Source: Pseudomonas cremoricolorata DSM 17059 = NBRC 16634
GTDB taxonomy: Bacteria > Pseudomonadota > Gammaproteobacteria > Pseudomonadales > Pseudomonadaceae
Length of the DNA stretch: 64,000 nt
Assembly: GCF_000425745.1 (NCBI RefSeq)
Contig: NZ_AUEA01000001.1
Coordinates: 496,001 to 560,000, forward strand
Reading direction: 5' to 3'
The notes below the pieces were generated by a model. That model did not search any database, was not told the origin of the DNA, and was given only the letters and a program-made list of their open reading frames with translations. Within the stretch, counting starts at the first letter, position 1. Each line of letters opens with the position of its first letter. Shown piece by piece: positions 1-10,290 of the stretch. The translations under genes were made by a program, and so were the position numbers.

Positions 1-1254
1 CGCGCCCAGGGCCAGCACGACTTCGACGTGCTGCGCGCGGTGTCGCTGATCGAGGAAGACAACGGCCGCCGCGTGCGCATGGGCAACCTGGCGTTTCTCG
101 GCTCGCACAGCGTCAACGGCGTGTCGGCGCTGCACAGCAAGCTGATGAAGAGCACGGTGTTCGCCGAATTGCACAAGCTCTACCCGCAGCGCATCAACAA
201 CAAGACCAACGGCATCACCTTCCGCCGCTGGCTGTTCCAGGCCAACCCCATGCTCACGCGCATGCTCACCGACAACCTCGGCGAGCAGTTGCTCGATAGC
301 CCGCAGACGCTGCTGAAGAACCTCGAACCGTTCGCCGAGCGCGAGGACTTTCGCCAGCGGTTCGCCGCCCAGCGCCTGCACAGCAAGAAGGCCCTGGCCA
401 GCATCATTCAGGAACGGGTTGGGGTGACGGTCAATCCCGAGGCGATGTTCGATGTGCAGGTCAAGCGCATCCATGAGTACAAGCGCCAGTTGCTCAACCT
501 GTTGCACACCGTGGCGCTGTACCAGGCGATTCGTTCCCAGCCGAGCGGCAACTGGGCGCCGCGGGTGAAGATCTTTGCCGGGAAGGCAGCGGCCAGCTAT
601 CACCAGGCCAAGTTGATCATCAAGCTGACCAACGACATCGCCCGGGTGGTCAACAACGACCCCACCGTGCGCGGCCTGCTGAAAGTGGTGTTCCTGCCCA
701 ACTACAACGTCAGCCTGGCCGAGAGCATCATTCCGGCGGCAGATCTGTCCGAGCAGATTTCCACTGCCGGCTACGAGGCCTCGGGCACCAGCAACATGAA
801 GTTCGGCCTCAACGGCGCGCTGACCATCGGCACCCTGGATGGCGCCAACGTGGAGATGTGCGAGCAGGTCGGTGCCGACAACATGTTCATCTTCGGCCTG
901 ACCGCGCAGCAGGTGCAGGCGCGCAAACGTGCCGACGATTTCGGCGCCAGCGCGGCGTTGAGCGCCTCGCACCGGCTCAACGACGTGTTCCAGGCCATTC
1001 GCGGCGGGGTGTTCTCGCCCGATGATCCGTCGCGCTACAGCGGCTTTATGGATGCCCTGGTCGGCTACGACCGCTTCCTGGTCTGCGCCGATTTCGATGC
1101 CTACTGGGATGCTCAGCAACGTGTCGACGAGCTGTGGAATCAGCCGGATCAGTGGTGGCGCATGGCGGTACTCAACACCGCGCGGATGGGCTGGTTCTCG
1201 TCCGATCGGACCATCGCCGAATACGCCGGTGAAATCTGGAACGCGCTCGACTGA
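1..1254 (+). CDS. glgP: Glycogen/alpha-glucan phosphorylase, 3' part (5' end outside window)
   Basis: Releases glucose-1-phosphate from the non-reducing ends of alpha-1,4-glucans in the cytoplasm using pyridoxal phosphate. The reading frame is open from base 1, so the gene is cut by the window edge; 417 codons of an expected ~815 are present, covering the C-terminal catalytic half. The PLP-lysine region is clear: EASGTSNMKFGLNGALT followed by GTLDGANVEM (around 775-860), the signature of glycosyltransferase family 35. KRIHEYKRQLLN (about 466-500) is another family-conserved block. It is followed by a hairpin and then fbp, so glucan breakdown and gluconeogenesis genes are neighbours. Product identity is certain at family level; maltodextrin versus glycogen preference cannot be read from this fragment. 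Confidence 0.96.
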   Translation, partial: RAQGQHDFDVLRAVSLIEEDNGRRVRMGNLAFLGSHSVNGVSALHSKLMKSTVFAELHKLYPQRINNKTNGITFRRWLFQANPMLTRMLTDNLGEQLLDSPQTLLKNLEPFAEREDFRQRFAAQRLHSKKALASIIQERVGVTVNPEAMFDVQVKRIHEYKRQLLNLLHTVALYQAIRSQPSGNWAPRVKIFAGKAAASYHQAKLIIKLTNDIARVVNNDPTVRGLLKVVFLPNYNVSLAESIIPAADLSEQISTAGYEASGTSNMKFGLNGALTIGTLDGANVEMCEQVGADNMFIFGLTAQQVQARKRADDFGASAALSASHRLNDVFQAIRGGVFSPDDPSRYSGFMDALVGYDRFLVCADFDAYWDAQQRVDELWNQPDQWWRMAVLNTARMGWFSSDRTIAEYAGEIWNALD

Positions 1255-1303
1255 GCCGTGCCCATCACGCGCCCGCGTGCAGCGTGCGGCCTTGGCGATA
1301 TCC

Positions 1304-1333
1304 GCCCGGTGGGGTGAACTCCCCGGGCTTTTC
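1304..1333 (+). terminator. Candidate intrinsic terminator after glgP
   Basis: GCCCGG, one bulged T and GGGG (1304-1314) pair with CTCC and CCGGGC (1319-1328) around a TGAA loop, followed by a short T-rich run (CTTTTC). It lies 50 bp after the glgP stop and about 100 bp before fbp, so it probably separates the two transcripts. Confidence 0.6.
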
Positions 1334-1431
1334 TTCGTCAGATCGGCCAGGCAACGGGCATTGCTCGCTAGCTTGCTGTTCACCCTGTAAACTGCGGGGG
1401 TTTTTCTCCCCCAATCCTGTCGGAGCCATAC

Positions 1432-2442
1432 ATGTCTCGCGTTACCCTGAGTCGCTATTTGATTGAGCAGACCCGTAGCAACAACACCCCTGCCGATCTG
1501 CGCTTCCTGATCGAAGTGGTGGCGCGTGCGTGCAAGGAAATCAGCCACCACGTGTCCAAAGGCGCCCTAGGCGGCGTACTGGGCAGCATGGGCACCGAAA
1601 ACGTGCAGGGCGAAGTGCAGAAGAAGCTCGACGTCATTTCCAACGACATCCTGCTCGAAGCCAACGAGTGGGGCGGCCACCTGGCCGGCATGGCTTCCGA
1701 GGAAATGGACAACGCCTACCAGATTCCCGGGCGCTACCCCAAAGGCGCCTACCTGCTGGTCTTCGACCCGCTGGACGGCTCGTCGAACATCGACGTCAAC
1801 GTCTCGGTCGGCACCATCTTCTCGGTACTGCGCTGCCCGCACGAGTACCTGAGCCAGAACGAAACCCTCAACGAAAACGCCTTCCTCCAGCCGGGCACCG
1901 AGCAGGTCGCTGCCGGCTACGCCATCTATGGTCCGCAGACCATGCTGGTGCTGACCCTGGGCAACGGCGTCAAGGGCTTCACCCTCGACCGTGAACTGGG
2001 CAGCTTCGTGCTCACCCACGAAGACATCAAGGTGCCGGAAGCCACCGCAGAATTCGCCATCAACATGTCCAACCAGCGTCACTGGGAAGCCCCGGTGCAG
2101 CGCTATGTGGGCGAGCTGCTGGAAGGCGAGACCGGCCCGTTGAAAAAGAACTACAACATGCGCTGGATCGCCTCGATGGTGGCCGACGTGCACCGCATCC
2201 TCACCCGTGGCGGCCTGTTCATGTACCCGCGTGATTCGCGCGAGCCGAGCAAGCCGGGCAAGCTGCGCCTGATGTACGAAGCCAACCCGATGTCCTTCAT
2301 CATCGAACAGGCCGGTGGTGCCTCCACCAACGGCTACGAGCGCATCCTCGACATCAAGCCTGAAAGCCTGCACCAGCGCGTGTCGGTGATTCTCGGCTCG
2401 AAGCAAGAGGTCGAGCGCGTTACCGCGTATCACAAGGAGTAA
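1432..2442 (+). CDS. fbp: Fructose-1,6-bisphosphatase, class I
   Basis: Hydrolyses fructose-1,6-bisphosphate to fructose-6-phosphate, the committed gluconeogenic step in a bacterium that cannot run glycolysis backwards through phosphofructokinase. The 336-residue length is normal for class I. The metal and substrate motif [18 protein letters not shown] lies at about residues 114-131, and [11 protein letters not shown] near residue 44 is the N-terminal allosteric-region motif. The start is supported by GGAG at 1422-1425, seven bases upstream of ATG. The next gene starts 3 bp after the stop, with its ribosome site overlapping the end of fbp, so the two are probably co-transcribed. Confidence 0.97.
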   Translation: MSRVTLSRYLIEQTRSNNTPADLRFLIEVVARACKEISHHVSKGALGGVLGSMGTENVQGEVQKKLDVISNDILLEANEWGGHLAGMASEEMDNAYQIPGRYPKGAYLLVFDPLDGSSNIDVNVSVGTIFSVLRCPHEYLSQNETLNENAFLQPGTEQVAAGYAIYGPQTMLVLTLGNGVKGFTLDRELGSFVLTHEDIKVPEATAEFAINMSNQRHWEAPVQRYVGELLEGETGPLKKNYNMRWIASMVADVHRILTRGGLFMYPRDSREPSKPGKLRLMYEANPMSFIIEQAGGASTNGYERILDIKPESLHQRVSVILGSKQEVERVTAYHKE

Positions 2443-2445
2443 GTC

Positions 2446-3042
2446 ATGCTCGCACCTTGGCAGCCGTTGCTGGAGTGGTGGTTCGGTTGGGGCAGCAGTG
2501 CCCAGGCCGTCGCCGACGAAAAGAGCACCGTGTGGTTCGGCAAGCAGCATGACGAAGACGCCCGCGCGCTGTTCGAGCCGCTGGTCGAGCAGGCGCTGGC
2601 CGGTGGCCTGGATGAGTGGCAGCAAAGCCCGCAAGGCTGGCTGGGGCTGATCCTGCTGCTCGACCAGTTGCCGCGCATGCTCTATCGCGAAACGCCGCGT
2701 GCCTTCGACGGCGACCGGCGCGCACAGGTGGTGGCCATGCAGGGTCTGCAGAAGGGCTGGGATTACCAGCTGCTGCCGATCCAGCGGGTGTTCGTGCTGC
2801 TGGTGCTGGAACATGCCGAGGTGCTCGACTGGCAGAACCTCAGCGTCGAGCGCTATCAGGCCCTGCTAGAAGAACAGCCCGAGGCCAACCGGCGTCTGTT
2901 CGAGGGGTTCCTCGACTACGCCGAGCAGCATCAGCGCATCATCGAGCGTTTCGGTCGCTTCCCGCACCGCAACCTGCTGCTCGAGCGCCCGAGCACCAGC
3001 GAGGAAATGGATTTCCTGCTCGAGCCAGGCTCGCGCTTCTGA
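2446..3042 (+). CDS. DUF924 family protein
   Basis: A 198-residue soluble protein of the DUF924 family (alpha-helical, TPR-like fold). Family signatures visible are the N-terminal W-FG stretch (WWFGWGSSAQAVADEKSTVWF), the central LILLLDQLPRMLYR (about residues 67-80) with a following ratio of Asp/Arg typical of the family, and GRFPHRN near residue 168. No signal peptide or membrane segment. The molecular function of the family is not established. It is closely linked to fbp (3-bp gap, GGAG just before the start), so it probably shares its transcript. Confidence 0.88.
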   Translation: MLAPWQPLLEWWFGWGSSAQAVADEKSTVWFGKQHDEDARALFEPLVEQALAGGLDEWQQSPQGWLGLILLLDQLPRMLYRETPRAFDGDRRAQVVAMQGLQKGWDYQLLPIQRVFVLLVLEHAEVLDWQNLSVERYQALLEEQPEANRRLFEGFLDYAEQHQRIIERFGRFPHRNLLLERPSTSEEMDFLLEPGSRF

Positions 3043-3055
3043 CCTTGCGCTGCCG

Positions 3056-3083
3056 CCCGGCGACGCCATGGTGCGTCGCCGGG
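3056..3083. terminator. Strong hairpin after the DUF924 gene
   Basis: CCCGGCGACGC (3056-3066) and GCGTCGCCGGG (3073-3083) are perfect complements around a 6-base loop. There is no clear T-run, so this may be a transcript-stabilising or Rho-assisted 3' end rather than a classical intrinsic terminator. Confidence 0.5.
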
Positions 3084-3223
3084 CCGGTGTCTTGCTACGT
3101 CGCTGCCAATCCGACCAATGGCACGCCCGGATTCCCCGTTGGTCGCGGAACCGGAACGCATTTTCACCCTCCAAGGACGCTGCAGGCTTACAGCCTGAGT
3201 CCCGTGTCCAGGAGTGTTCCCCC

Positions 3224-3478
3224 ATGTCGTTGCGTTCTCTCGCCTTGCTGACCCTGTGCGTCGTCCTCGCGGCCTGCAGCAAGATCAACCAGGAAAACTA
3301 TTCCCGGCTCAAGTCCGGCATGAGCAAGGCTGAAGTCGAACAGCTGTTGGGCACACCGACCGAATGTTCCGGCGCGCTGGGCATGACCAGCTGCACGTGG
3401 GGCGATCAGCAGAGCTTCATCAGCGTGCAGTACGCCGCCGACAAGGTACTGATGTATTCCGGGCAGGGCCTGCAGTGA
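3224..3478 (+). CDS. Small lipoprotein with SmpA/OmlA-like fold
   Basis: An 84-residue predicted lipoprotein. The N-terminal segment has a short hydrophobic core and the lipobox VLAAC (Cys at residue 18). The mature part, with YSRLKSGMSKAEVEQLLGTP, carries the K-x-G-M-S/T-x-x-E-V/I-x-x-LLG-x-P motif of BamE/SmpA-like and DUF3862-like domains, and two further Cys residues (CSGALGMTSC) could form a disulfide. I place the start at the ATG at 3224 because the signal peptide begins there; the frame stays open upstream without a signal. It overlaps the next gene by 4 bp, suggesting translational coupling. The exact role is unknown. Confidence 0.85.
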   Translation: MSLRSLALLTLCVVLAACSKINQENYSRLKSGMSKAEVEQLLGTPTECSGALGMTSCTWGDQQSFISVQYAADKVLMYSGQGLQ

Positions 3479-4047
3479 GGCCGTTGCCACTGCTGGCAGG
3501 GGCTTGTCTGCTCGGGCTGCTGAGCGCCTGCGCCACGCCAGTCGGCGACACCCTGGCGCCGAATACCGCAGGCAATGTCGACCTCAAGCGCTACCAAGGC
3601 AAATGGTTCGAGCTGGCGCGGCTGCCCATGCGTTTTCAGGACGCCTGCGTGCAATCGGAGGCGCATTACAACTTGAAACCCGACGGCAGCCTCGATGTGC
3701 TCAACCGCTGCCGCACCCTGGGTGATGAATGGCTGCGCGTCGAAGGCCATGCCGACCCGCAAACGGCAGGCCACAGCGACAAGCTGTGGGTGGAGTTCGA
3801 CAATGGCCTGAGCCGCCTGCTGCCGGGTCTGACCCGCGCCAACTACTGGATTCTCTACGTCGATGAGCGCTACCGCACGGCGCTGGTCGGCAGCCCCGAT
3901 CGCAAGTACCTGTGGATTCTCTCGCGCACGGCCAACGTACCGGCCTGGGAGCGTGAGCACCTGCTGGCCAAGGCCCGCCAGCAGGGCTACGACACCAAGC
4001 GCCTGATCTGGCGCACGGCCGATCGTGATATCGCCATGATGCATTGA
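3475..4047 (+). CDS. blc: Outer-membrane lipocalin, Blc family
   Basis: A 190-residue bacterial lipocalin that binds fatty acids or lysophospholipids at the outer membrane. I choose the GTG at 3475, which overlaps the preceding stop codon, because it yields a short signal peptide ending in the lipobox LLSAC (Cys about residue 17). The hallmark lipocalin motif appears as YQGKWFELARLPMRF (about residues 40-54; G-x-W), and TRANYWILYVD is the Blc-type second conserved stretch. The 4-bp overlap with the small lipoprotein indicates one transcriptional unit. The open frame extends upstream to 3364 but without a plausible signal. Confidence 0.9.
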   Translation: MRPLPLLAGACLLGLLSACATPVGDTLAPNTAGNVDLKRYQGKWFELARLPMRFQDACVQSEAHYNLKPDGSLDVLNRCRTLGDEWLRVEGHADPQTAGHSDKLWVEFDNGLSRLLPGLTRANYWILYVDERYRTALVGSPDRKYLWILSRTANVPAWEREHLLAKARQQGYDTKRLIWRTADRDIAMMH

Positions 4048-4172
4048 GGGTGCGACTCGCAGGTCGATATCCCTGCGCGATCGCCCGCGGCACGCTACAG
4101 ACAGCCTGCTCAAAGTGACGATTCGGGTTTATGATTGCCGCCGGCAGACCAAATCCTCACACGGAGTGCGCA

Positions 4173-5144
4173 ATGCAGACCCTGTACCCGCAGATCAAAC
4201 CCTACGCCCGGCACGATCTGGCCGTGCAAGCGCCGCATGTGTTGTATGTCGATGAAAGTGGCTCGCCCGAGGGTTTGCCGGTGCTGTTCATTCACGGCGG
4301 GCCGGGCGCCGGTTGCGATGCCCAGAGCCGTTGCTACTTCGATCCCAATCTGTACCGCATCGTCACCTTCGACCAGCGTGGCTGTGGGCGCTCCACGCCA
4401 CACGCCAGCCTCGAGAACAACACCACCTGGGATCTGGTCGCCGACATGGAGCGCATCCGTGAGCACTTGGGCATCGAAAAGTGGGTGCTGTTCGGCGGTT
4501 CGTGGGGGTCGACCCTGGCGCTGGCCTATGCGCAAACCCACCCTGAGCGTGTCCATGGGCTGATCCTGCGTGGCATCTTCCTCTGCCGCCCGCAGGAAAT
4601 TCAGTGGTTCTATCAGGAAGGCGCCAGCCGCCTGTTCCCTGACTACTGGCAGGATTACATCGCGCCGATTCCCCTCGAAGAGCGCGATGACCTGGTCAAG
4701 GCCTTCCACAAGCGCCTGACCGGTAACGACCAGATCGCCCAGATGCACGCCGCCAAGGCCTGGTCGACCTGGGAAGGGCGCACTGCCACGCTGCGTCCCA
4801 ACCCGCTGGTGGTCGACCGCTTCGCCGAGCCGCAGCGCGCGTTGTCCATCGCCCGCATCGAATGCCACTACTTCATGAACGATGCCTTCCTCGAACCCGA
4901 CCAGCTGATTCGCGACCTGCCGCGCATCGCCCACCTGCCGGCGGTGATCGTGCATGGCCGCTACGATGTGATATGCCCGCTGGACAACGCCTGGGCCTTG
5001 CACCAGGCCTGGCCGAACAGCGAGCTGAAAGTCATCCGTGATGCCGGCCACGCCGCTTCGGAGCCGGGCATCACTGACGCCCTGGTACGCGCCGCCGACC
5101 AGATGGCCCGACGCTTGCTCGATTTGCCTCTGGAAGAAGCATGA
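4173..5144 (+). CDS. pip: Proline iminopeptidase
   Basis: Cytoplasmic serine peptidase (alpha/beta hydrolase, S33) removing N-terminal proline from peptides. It has 323 residues, normal for the family. The oxyanion-hole motif HGGPGAGCD is at about residue 43, the nucleophile elbow GGSWGS at about residue 110, the catalytic acid in HGRYDVICP, and the catalytic His in [10 protein letters not shown] near the C terminus. The ATG at 4173 is chosen with an upstream purine-rich CGGAG; an earlier in-frame ATG at 4131 has no ribosome site. It overlaps dtd by 4 bp (ATGA), an arrangement I recall from other Pseudomonas genomes. Confidence 0.95.
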   Translation: MQTLYPQIKPYARHDLAVQAPHVLYVDESGSPEGLPVLFIHGGPGAGCDAQSRCYFDPNLYRIVTFDQRGCGRSTPHASLENNTTWDLVADMERIREHLGIEKWVLFGGSWGSTLALAYAQTHPERVHGLILRGIFLCRPQEIQWFYQEGASRLFPDYWQDYIAPIPLEERDDLVKAFHKRLTGNDQIAQMHAAKAWSTWEGRTATLRPNPLVVDRFAEPQRALSIARIECHYFMNDAFLEPDQLIRDLPRIAHLPAVIVHGRYDVICPLDNAWALHQAWPNSELKVIRDAGHAASEPGITDALVRAADQMARRLLDLPLEEA

Positions 5145-5578
5145 GGGGCTTGCTGCAGCGGGTCCGCGAGGCGCGTGTCGAGGTGGACGGGGAGGTGGTC
5201 GGTGCGGTCGATCAGGGCTTGCTGGTGCTGGTCGCCGTCGAGCCGGGCGATACCCGCGAGCATGCCGACAAGCTGCTGCACAAACTGCTCAATTACCGGG
5301 TCTTCAGCGACCCCCAGGGCAAGATGAACCTGTCGCTCAGCGATGTTGCCGGTGGCCTGCTGCTGGTCTCGCAGTTCACCCTCGCTGCCGACACCCGCAG
5401 CGGCCTGCGCCCAAGCTTCTCGACTGCCGCGCCGCCGGCGCTGGGCGCCGAATTGTTCGACTACCTGGTGGCCCAGGCACGGGCCCGACACGAGGGCGTT
5501 GCCACCGGCCGATTCGGTGCCGATATGCAGGTTCATCTGGTCAATGATGGCCCTGTAACATTCCTGTTACAAATCTGA
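5141..5578 (+). CDS. dtd: D-aminoacyl-tRNA deacylase
   Basis: Hydrolyses D-aminoacyl-tRNAs (and Gly-tRNA-Ala) to recycle mischarged tRNA. It has 145 residues, the standard length. Both active-site motifs are present: [17 protein letters not shown] (about residues 78-94) and GPVTFLL at the C terminus, where the cross-subunit Gly-Pro motif would be NDGPVT. The ATG overlaps the pip stop, so the two are translationally coupled. Confidence 0.96.
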   Translation: MRGLLQRVREARVEVDGEVVGAVDQGLLVLVAVEPGDTREHADKLLHKLLNYRVFSDPQGKMNLSLSDVAGGLLLVSQFTLAADTRSGLRPSFSTAAPPALGAELFDYLVAQARARHEGVATGRFGADMQVHLVNDGPVTFLLQI

Positions 5579-5606
5579 GCGAAAAAACCTTTCGTTATCC
5601 CGGTTC

Positions 5607-5634
5607 AGCGCTATTTTTCACGATAAATAGTGCT
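5607..5634 (+). terminator. Hairpin downstream of dtd
   Basis: AGCGCTATTT (5607-5616) pairs with AAATAGTGCT (5625-5634) over 10 bp with one G-T wobble and an 8-base loop. It lies 28 bp after the dtd stop. No T-run follows, so termination is only a candidate role; it could instead belong to the leader of opgG. The remainder of the 262-bp gap up to opgG shows no gene and no promoter I trust. Confidence 0.35.
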
Positions 5635-5840
5635 GGCACCCTGATGCGTTGTAACGCGGCCTGCTGGATAATCGCGCGCTGCGAAGGCTTGCGTCCGCAG
5701 GCCGGTTTAACTCTGACTCGAGGACTGTCTGGAGCCGTTTGGGGAATCATTACGCCCTTACGGGGTCCGAACAGTGCTCGCCAACCCGGCAATTGTCGCT
5801 GGCCGTTGGTTTCATGATCTGTTTTCGGCGAGGGTTGCTC

Positions 5841-7574
5841 GTGATCGTAAGTCCCTGTAATGCACCAAGAATTCCCGCGAAACGGCTGCGCAAGGCAGTC
5901 CTGGCAGGCGTAGCCCTGGTCGGCCTGATGAGCGCTGGTCAGCTGTGGGCATTCAACCTTGACGACGTTGCCAGCAAGGCGAAGGATCTGGCCGGCCAGA
6001 AGTACGAAGCACCCAAGAGCAATCTGCCTGCGGTGTTCCGTGACATGAAATTCGCTGACTACCAGAAGATCCGTTTCCTCCAGGAAAAGGCTGAATGGAG
6101 CGCCGACAAGACGCCGTTCAAGCTGTCGTTCTATCACCAGGGCATGCACTTCGACACGCCGGTGAAGATCAACGAAGTCACCGCCAGCAAGGTCGAGGAA
6201 ATCAAGTACGACCCGAGCCGCTTCGACTTCGGCGACGTGCCGCACGATGCCAAGGCCACGGAAAACCTCGGCTACGCCGGTTTCCGCGTGCTTTACCCGA
6301 TCAACAAGGCCGACAAGCAGGATGAAATCATGACCCTGCTTGGCGCGAGCTATTTCCGCGTGGTCGGCAAGGACCAGGCATACGGCCTTTCCGCCCGTGG
6401 CCTGGCGATCGACACCGCGCTGCCATCGGGTGAAGAATTCCCGCGCTTCACCGAGTTCTGGGTGGAAAAACCCAAGCCTACCGACAAGCACCTGGTGATC
6501 TACGCGCTGCTCGATTCCCCGCGTGCCACCGGCGCCTACAAGCTGATCCTGCGTCCGGGCAACGACACCATCGTCGACGTCAAGTCGCGGGTGTTCCTGC
6601 GTGACCACGTCAACCGCCTGGGCGTTGCGCCGCTGACCAGCATGTACCTGTTCGGCCCGAACCAGCCGTCGAAGGTGCTCAACTACCGTCCGGCCCTGCA
6701 CGACTCCGAGGGTCTGTCGATTCATGGTGGTAACGGTGAGTGGCTGTGGCGCCCGCTGAACAACCCCAAACACCTGGCGGTCAGCAACTTCAGCGTCGAG
6801 AACCCGCGTGGCTTTGGTCTGATGCAGCGTCACCGCGACTTCAAGGACTACGAAGACCTCGACGACAACTACCAGAAGCGTCCAAGCACCTGGATCGAGC
6901 CGAAGGGCGACTGGGGCAAGGGCACCGTCGATCTGGTGGAAATCCCCACCGCCGACGAGACCAACGACAACATCGTGGCCTTCTGGAGCCCCGAAACCAT
7001 GCCTGAACCGGGCAAGTCGGCCGACTACGACTACCGCCTGCACTTCACCATCGATGAGCCGAAGTTCCAGGCTCAGGACCTGGGCTGGGTCAACCAGACC
7101 ATGCGTTCGACCGGTGACGTCAAGCAGTCCAACCTGATCCGTCAGCCCGACGGCAGCGTGGCCTTCCTGGTCGACTTCGCAGGTCCGGCACTGGCGGGCT
7201 TGCCCGAAGACAGCGCCGTGCGCAGTCAGGTCAGCGTCGGCGACAACGCCGAGGTGGTCGAGAACAACCTGCGCTACAACCCGGAAACCAAGGGCTGGCG
7301 CCTGACCCTGCGCTTGAAGGTCAAGGACGCGAGCAAATCCACCGAGATGCGCGCCGCCCTGGTGCAGGACGTGCCGGTAGAGGCCGCCAAGCCGGCTGCC
7401 GACAGCAAGCACGAGAAAAACACCAAGCACGACAAGGCTGCGACCAAACAGGCCAAGGCTGCCGCGCCGGCCGAGCAACCCGCTGCCGATGCAGCATCCA
7501 CCCCACCGGCTCCGGCCACCACCGAGAAGGTGCTGACCGAGACCTGGAGCTATCAGTTGCCTGCCGATGAGTAA
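5841..7574 (+). CDS. opgG: Osmoregulated periplasmic glucan biosynthesis protein G
   Basis: Periplasmic protein (MdoG/OpgG) acting with OpgH in making beta-1,2/1,6 glucans. I place the start at the GTG at 5841, giving 577 residues and a signal peptide with a basic N-region, the core [14 protein letters not shown] and a cleavage after LWA; upstream ATGs add a sequence lacking family similarity. The mature domain is highly typical ([38 protein letters not shown]). The last ~60 residues are an Ala/Lys/Pro-rich extension not part of the enzyme fold. It overlaps opgH by 8 bp. Alternative name mdoG. Confidence 0.95.
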   Translation: MIVSPCNAPRIPAKRLRKAVLAGVALVGLMSAGQLWAFNLDDVASKAKDLAGQKYEAPKSNLPAVFRDMKFADYQKIRFLQEKAEWSADKTPFKLSFYHQGMHFDTPVKINEVTASKVEEIKYDPSRFDFGDVPHDAKATENLGYAGFRVLYPINKADKQDEIMTLLGASYFRVVGKDQAYGLSARGLAIDTALPSGEEFPRFTEFWVEKPKPTDKHLVIYALLDSPRATGAYKLILRPGNDTIVDVKSRVFLRDHVNRLGVAPLTSMYLFGPNQPSKVLNYRPALHDSEGLSIHGGNGEWLWRPLNNPKHLAVSNFSVENPRGFGLMQRHRDFKDYEDLDDNYQKRPSTWIEPKGDWGKGTVDLVEIPTADETNDNIVAFWSPETMPEPGKSADYDYRLHFTIDEPKFQAQDLGWVNQTMRSTGDVKQSNLIRQPDGSVAFLVDFAGPALAGLPEDSAVRSQVSVGDNAEVVENNLRYNPETKGWRLTLRLKVKDASKSTEMRAALVQDVPVEAAKPAADSKHEKNTKHDKAATKQAKAAAPAEQPAADAASTPPAPATTEKVLTETWSYQLPADE

Positions 7575-10140
7575 CTCTACCGCACGGCCAGTCTCGCTCG
7601 CCGAGTACCTGGCCCACCTCCCGCTGAGCGACCAGCAGCGCGCCGAGCTGGCCCACTGCACCTCGTTCAGCGAGCTGCACCAGCACCTGGCCGGGCAACC
7701 GGCCGGTGCCGACACCGATGCCGTGCAGGCATCGGTCGGCACACGCCTGAACATCGGCAGTGCCAGCGAACTGGAAGACGCCGAGATGCTCGGCGTCGAC
7801 GACAATGGCCGGCTCAACCTCAAGGTGGCGCCGCCGATCAAGCGCACCTTGGTGCTGCCCGAACCATGGCGCACCAATATCCTGGTGCGCATCTGGCGGC
7901 GCATGACTGGCCGCACCAACGCCCCGCAACCCGAGCAGCGCGAGCTGCCCAAGGCGCGCTGGCGGACCGTCGGCTCGATCCGTCGTTACATCCTGCTGAC
8001 CTTGATGATCGGCCAGACCCTGGTCGCCGGTTGGTACATGAAGGGCATCCTGCCGTATCAGGGCTGGTCGTTCGTCGACCTCGACGAGATCACCTCGCAG
8101 CCGGTGTGGGACACCGTCGTGCAGGTCTGGCCGTATGCCTTGCAGACCTCCATCCTGATTCTGTTCGGCATCCTCTTCTGTTGGGTTTCGGCCGGCTTCT
8201 GGACCGCGTTGATGGGCTTCCTCGAGCTGCTCACCGGGCGTGACAAGTACAAGATTTCCGGCAGCAGTGCCGGTAATGAGCCGATCGCGTCCGATGCGCG
8301 TACCGCCATCGTCATGCCGATCTGCAACGAAGACGTACCGCGGGTGTTCGCCGGCCTGCGCGCCACCTTCGAGTCGGTGGCGGCCAGCGGTGAGCTGGAT
8401 CGCTTCGACTTCTTCGTGCTCAGCGACACCAACGACACCGACATCGCCGTTGCCGAGCAACAGGCGTGGCTGGAAGTGTGCCGCGAAGCCAAGGGCTTCG
8501 GGCGCATCTTCTACCGTCGTCGGCGGCGCCGGGTCAAACGCAAGAGCGGCAACCTCGACGACTTCTGCCGTCGCTGGGGTGGCGAGTACAAGTACATGGT
8601 CGTGCTCGACGCCGACAGCGTCATGAGTGGTGAATGCCTGACCAGCCTGGTGCGCCTGATGGAGGCCAACCCGGACGCCGGCATCATCCAGTCGGCTCCA
8701 CGTGCCTCGGGCATGGACACGCTGTATGCGCGCATGCAGCAGTTCGCCACCCGCGTGTACGGCCCGTTGTTCACCGCCGGGCTGCACTTCTGGCAGTTGG
8801 GCGAATCGCACTACTGGGGGCACAACGCGATCATCCGTATGAAGCCCTTCATCGAGCATTGCGCCCTGGCGCCGCTGCCGGGCAAGGGTGCCTTCGCCGG
8901 TGCGATTCTTTCTCACGACTTCGTCGAAGCTGCGCTGATGCGCCGCGCCGGCTGGGGCGTGTGGATCGCCTACGACCTGCCGGGCAGCTACGAAGAACTG
9001 CCGCCGAACCTGCTCGACGAACTCAAGCGTGACCGACGCTGGTGCCACGGCAACCTGATGAACTTCCGCCTGTTCCTGGTCAAGGGCATGCACCCGGTGC
9101 ACCGTGCGGTGTTCCTCACCGGGGTCATGTCGTACCTGTCGGCGCCGTTGTGGTTCTTCTTCCTGGTGCTGTCGACCGCCTTGCTGGCGACCAACACGCT
9201 GATGGAGCCGCAGTACTTCCTCGAACCGTTCCAGCTCTACCCGCTGTGGCCGCAGTGGCACCCGGAGAAAGCCATTGCGCTGTTCTCCACCACCGTGGTG
9301 CTGTTGTTCCTGCCCAAGCTGCTCAGCGTCATCCTGATCTGGGCCAAGGGCGCCACCGAGTTCGGTGGGCGCATCAAGGTCACCCTGTCGATGCTGCTGG
9401 AGATGCTGTTCTCCATGCTGTTGGCGCCGGTGCGCATGATCTTCCACACGCGCTTCGTGCTCGCCGCGTTCCTCGGCTGGGCAGCGACCTGGAACTCGCC
9501 GCAGCGTGACGATGACTCCACGCCCTGGAGCGAAGCGGTGCGCCGCCATGGTCCACAGACCCTGCTGGGCTTTGCCTGGGCCGGGCTGGTGGCATGGCTG
9601 AATCCAAGCTTCCTGTGGTGGCTGGCGCCTATCGTCGGTTCGTTGGTGCTGTCTATTCCGGTGTCGGTGATTTCCAGCCGCGTGCGCCTGGGCCTGCGGG
9701 CCAAGGACGAGAAGCTGTTCCTCATTCCCGAGGAATACGCCACGCCGCACGAACTGCTGGCGACCGACCAGTACGCCCACGAAAACCGCTGGCACGCCTT
9801 GCGCGACGGTTTCGTCCGCGCCGTGGTCGACCCGCGTCAGAACGCTCTGGCCTGTGCCATGGGCACCGCGCGCCACGGTCAGTCAGGTGCCATCGAGCAG
9901 TTGCGTGGCGAGCGTATCGCCAAGGCGCTGGAGGTTGGCCCCGAGGGCATCGACCTGGCCACTCGCCTGGCCTTGCTGAGCGATCCGGTGGCGCTGTCGC
10001 GTCTGCACGAGCGAGTCTGGACCGAGCAGCACGAGGGCTGGCTCGAGGCCTGGCGCAGTTCGGTCGGCAACGATCCGCACGCGCCGCTGTTGCCGTTGCA
10101 GCCCCAGCCTCTGGCGCCGGCAGGTCTGGTTGGCGTCTGA
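7567..10140 (+). CDS. opgH: Osmoregulated periplasmic glucan glucosyltransferase H
   Basis: Inner-membrane family-2 glycosyltransferase that polymerises the glucan backbone from UDP-glucose and exports it. It has 857 residues with a cytoplasmic N-terminal region, two membrane segments (roughly residues 140-162 and 190-220), a GT2 domain and several C-terminal membrane helices (around 515-680). Catalytic signatures are [10 protein letters not shown] (D-x-D), SHDFVEAAL (TED-like) and RDRRWCHGN (the R/QxxRW motif). The ATG lies inside the end of opgG, so expression is coupled. Alternative name mdoH. Confidence 0.96.
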   Translation: MSNSTARPVSLAEYLAHLPLSDQQRAELAHCTSFSELHQHLAGQPAGADTDAVQASVGTRLNIGSASELEDAEMLGVDDNGRLNLKVAPPIKRTLVLPEPWRTNILVRIWRRMTGRTNAPQPEQRELPKARWRTVGSIRRYILLTLMIGQTLVAGWYMKGILPYQGWSFVDLDEITSQPVWDTVVQVWPYALQTSILILFGILFCWVSAGFWTALMGFLELLTGRDKYKISGSSAGNEPIASDARTAIVMPICNEDVPRVFAGLRATFESVAASGELDRFDFFVLSDTNDTDIAVAEQQAWLEVCREAKGFGRIFYRRRRRRVKRKSGNLDDFCRRWGGEYKYMVVLDADSVMSGECLTSLVRLMEANPDAGIIQSAPRASGMDTLYARMQQFATRVYGPLFTAGLHFWQLGESHYWGHNAIIRMKPFIEHCALAPLPGKGAFAGAILSHDFVEAALMRRAGWGVWIAYDLPGSYEELPPNLLDELKRDRRWCHGNLMNFRLFLVKGMHPVHRAVFLTGVMSYLSAPLWFFFLVLSTALLATNTLMEPQYFLEPFQLYPLWPQWHPEKAIALFSTTVVLLFLPKLLSVILIWAKGATEFGGRIKVTLSMLLEMLFSMLLAPVRMIFHTRFVLAAFLGWAATWNSPQRDDDSTPWSEAVRRHGPQTLLGFAWAGLVAWLNPSFLWWLAPIVGSLVLSIPVSVISSRVRLGLRAKDEKLFLIPEEYATPHELLATDQYAHENRWHALRDGFVRAVVDPRQNALACAMGTARHGQSGAIEQLRGERIAKALEVGPEGIDLATRLALLSDPVALSRLHERVWTEQHEGWLEAWRSSVGNDPHAPLLPLQPQPLAPAGLVGV

Positions 10141-10163
10141 GCTGCGCCGCTCTGCGACAGTTT

Positions 10164-10197
10164 TCGCGGGTGAATCGAGTGATCGATTCGCCCGCGA
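10164..10197. terminator. REP-like or terminator hairpin after opgH
   Basis: TCGCGGGTGAATCGA (10164-10178) and TCGATTCGCCCGCGA (10183-10197) form a 15-bp stem with one G-T pair and a GTGA tetraloop, 24 bp after the opgH stop. The TCGCGGG edge resembles the core of Pseudomonas REP sequences; there is no T-run on either strand. Confidence 0.6.
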
Positions 10198-10290
10198 TTC
10201 ATTTCTGCCCCGGTAAACTCCCCAGCGGCGCTAGGTGCTGGCGCCGCCATGCGTTAGCATCCGTCCCCGCAATGCCACGCCGGCGATCTA

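Noticed and set aside
3068..3223. N-terminal extension of the small lipoprotein
   Set aside because: The extension contains the terminator hairpin and no signal peptide; the lipobox fits the ATG at 3224.
5634..5648. TGGCACCCTGATGCG as a sigma-54 promoter before opgG
   Set aside because: The spacing between GG and GC is one base short of the invariant ten, and the TTGC element is imperfect.
5595..7952. 785-codon open frame on the minus strand opposite opgG
   Set aside because: It is the complement of a GC-rich, well-conserved gene with strong codon bias. Its translation is low-complexity (Val/Gly/Leu-rich) without domains, and there is no ribosome site.
7321..9876. 851-codon minus-strand open frame opposite opgH
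   Set aside because: Antisense shadow of a GC-rich gene; Arg/Gly/His-rich translation with no family signature and no promoter or ribosome site.
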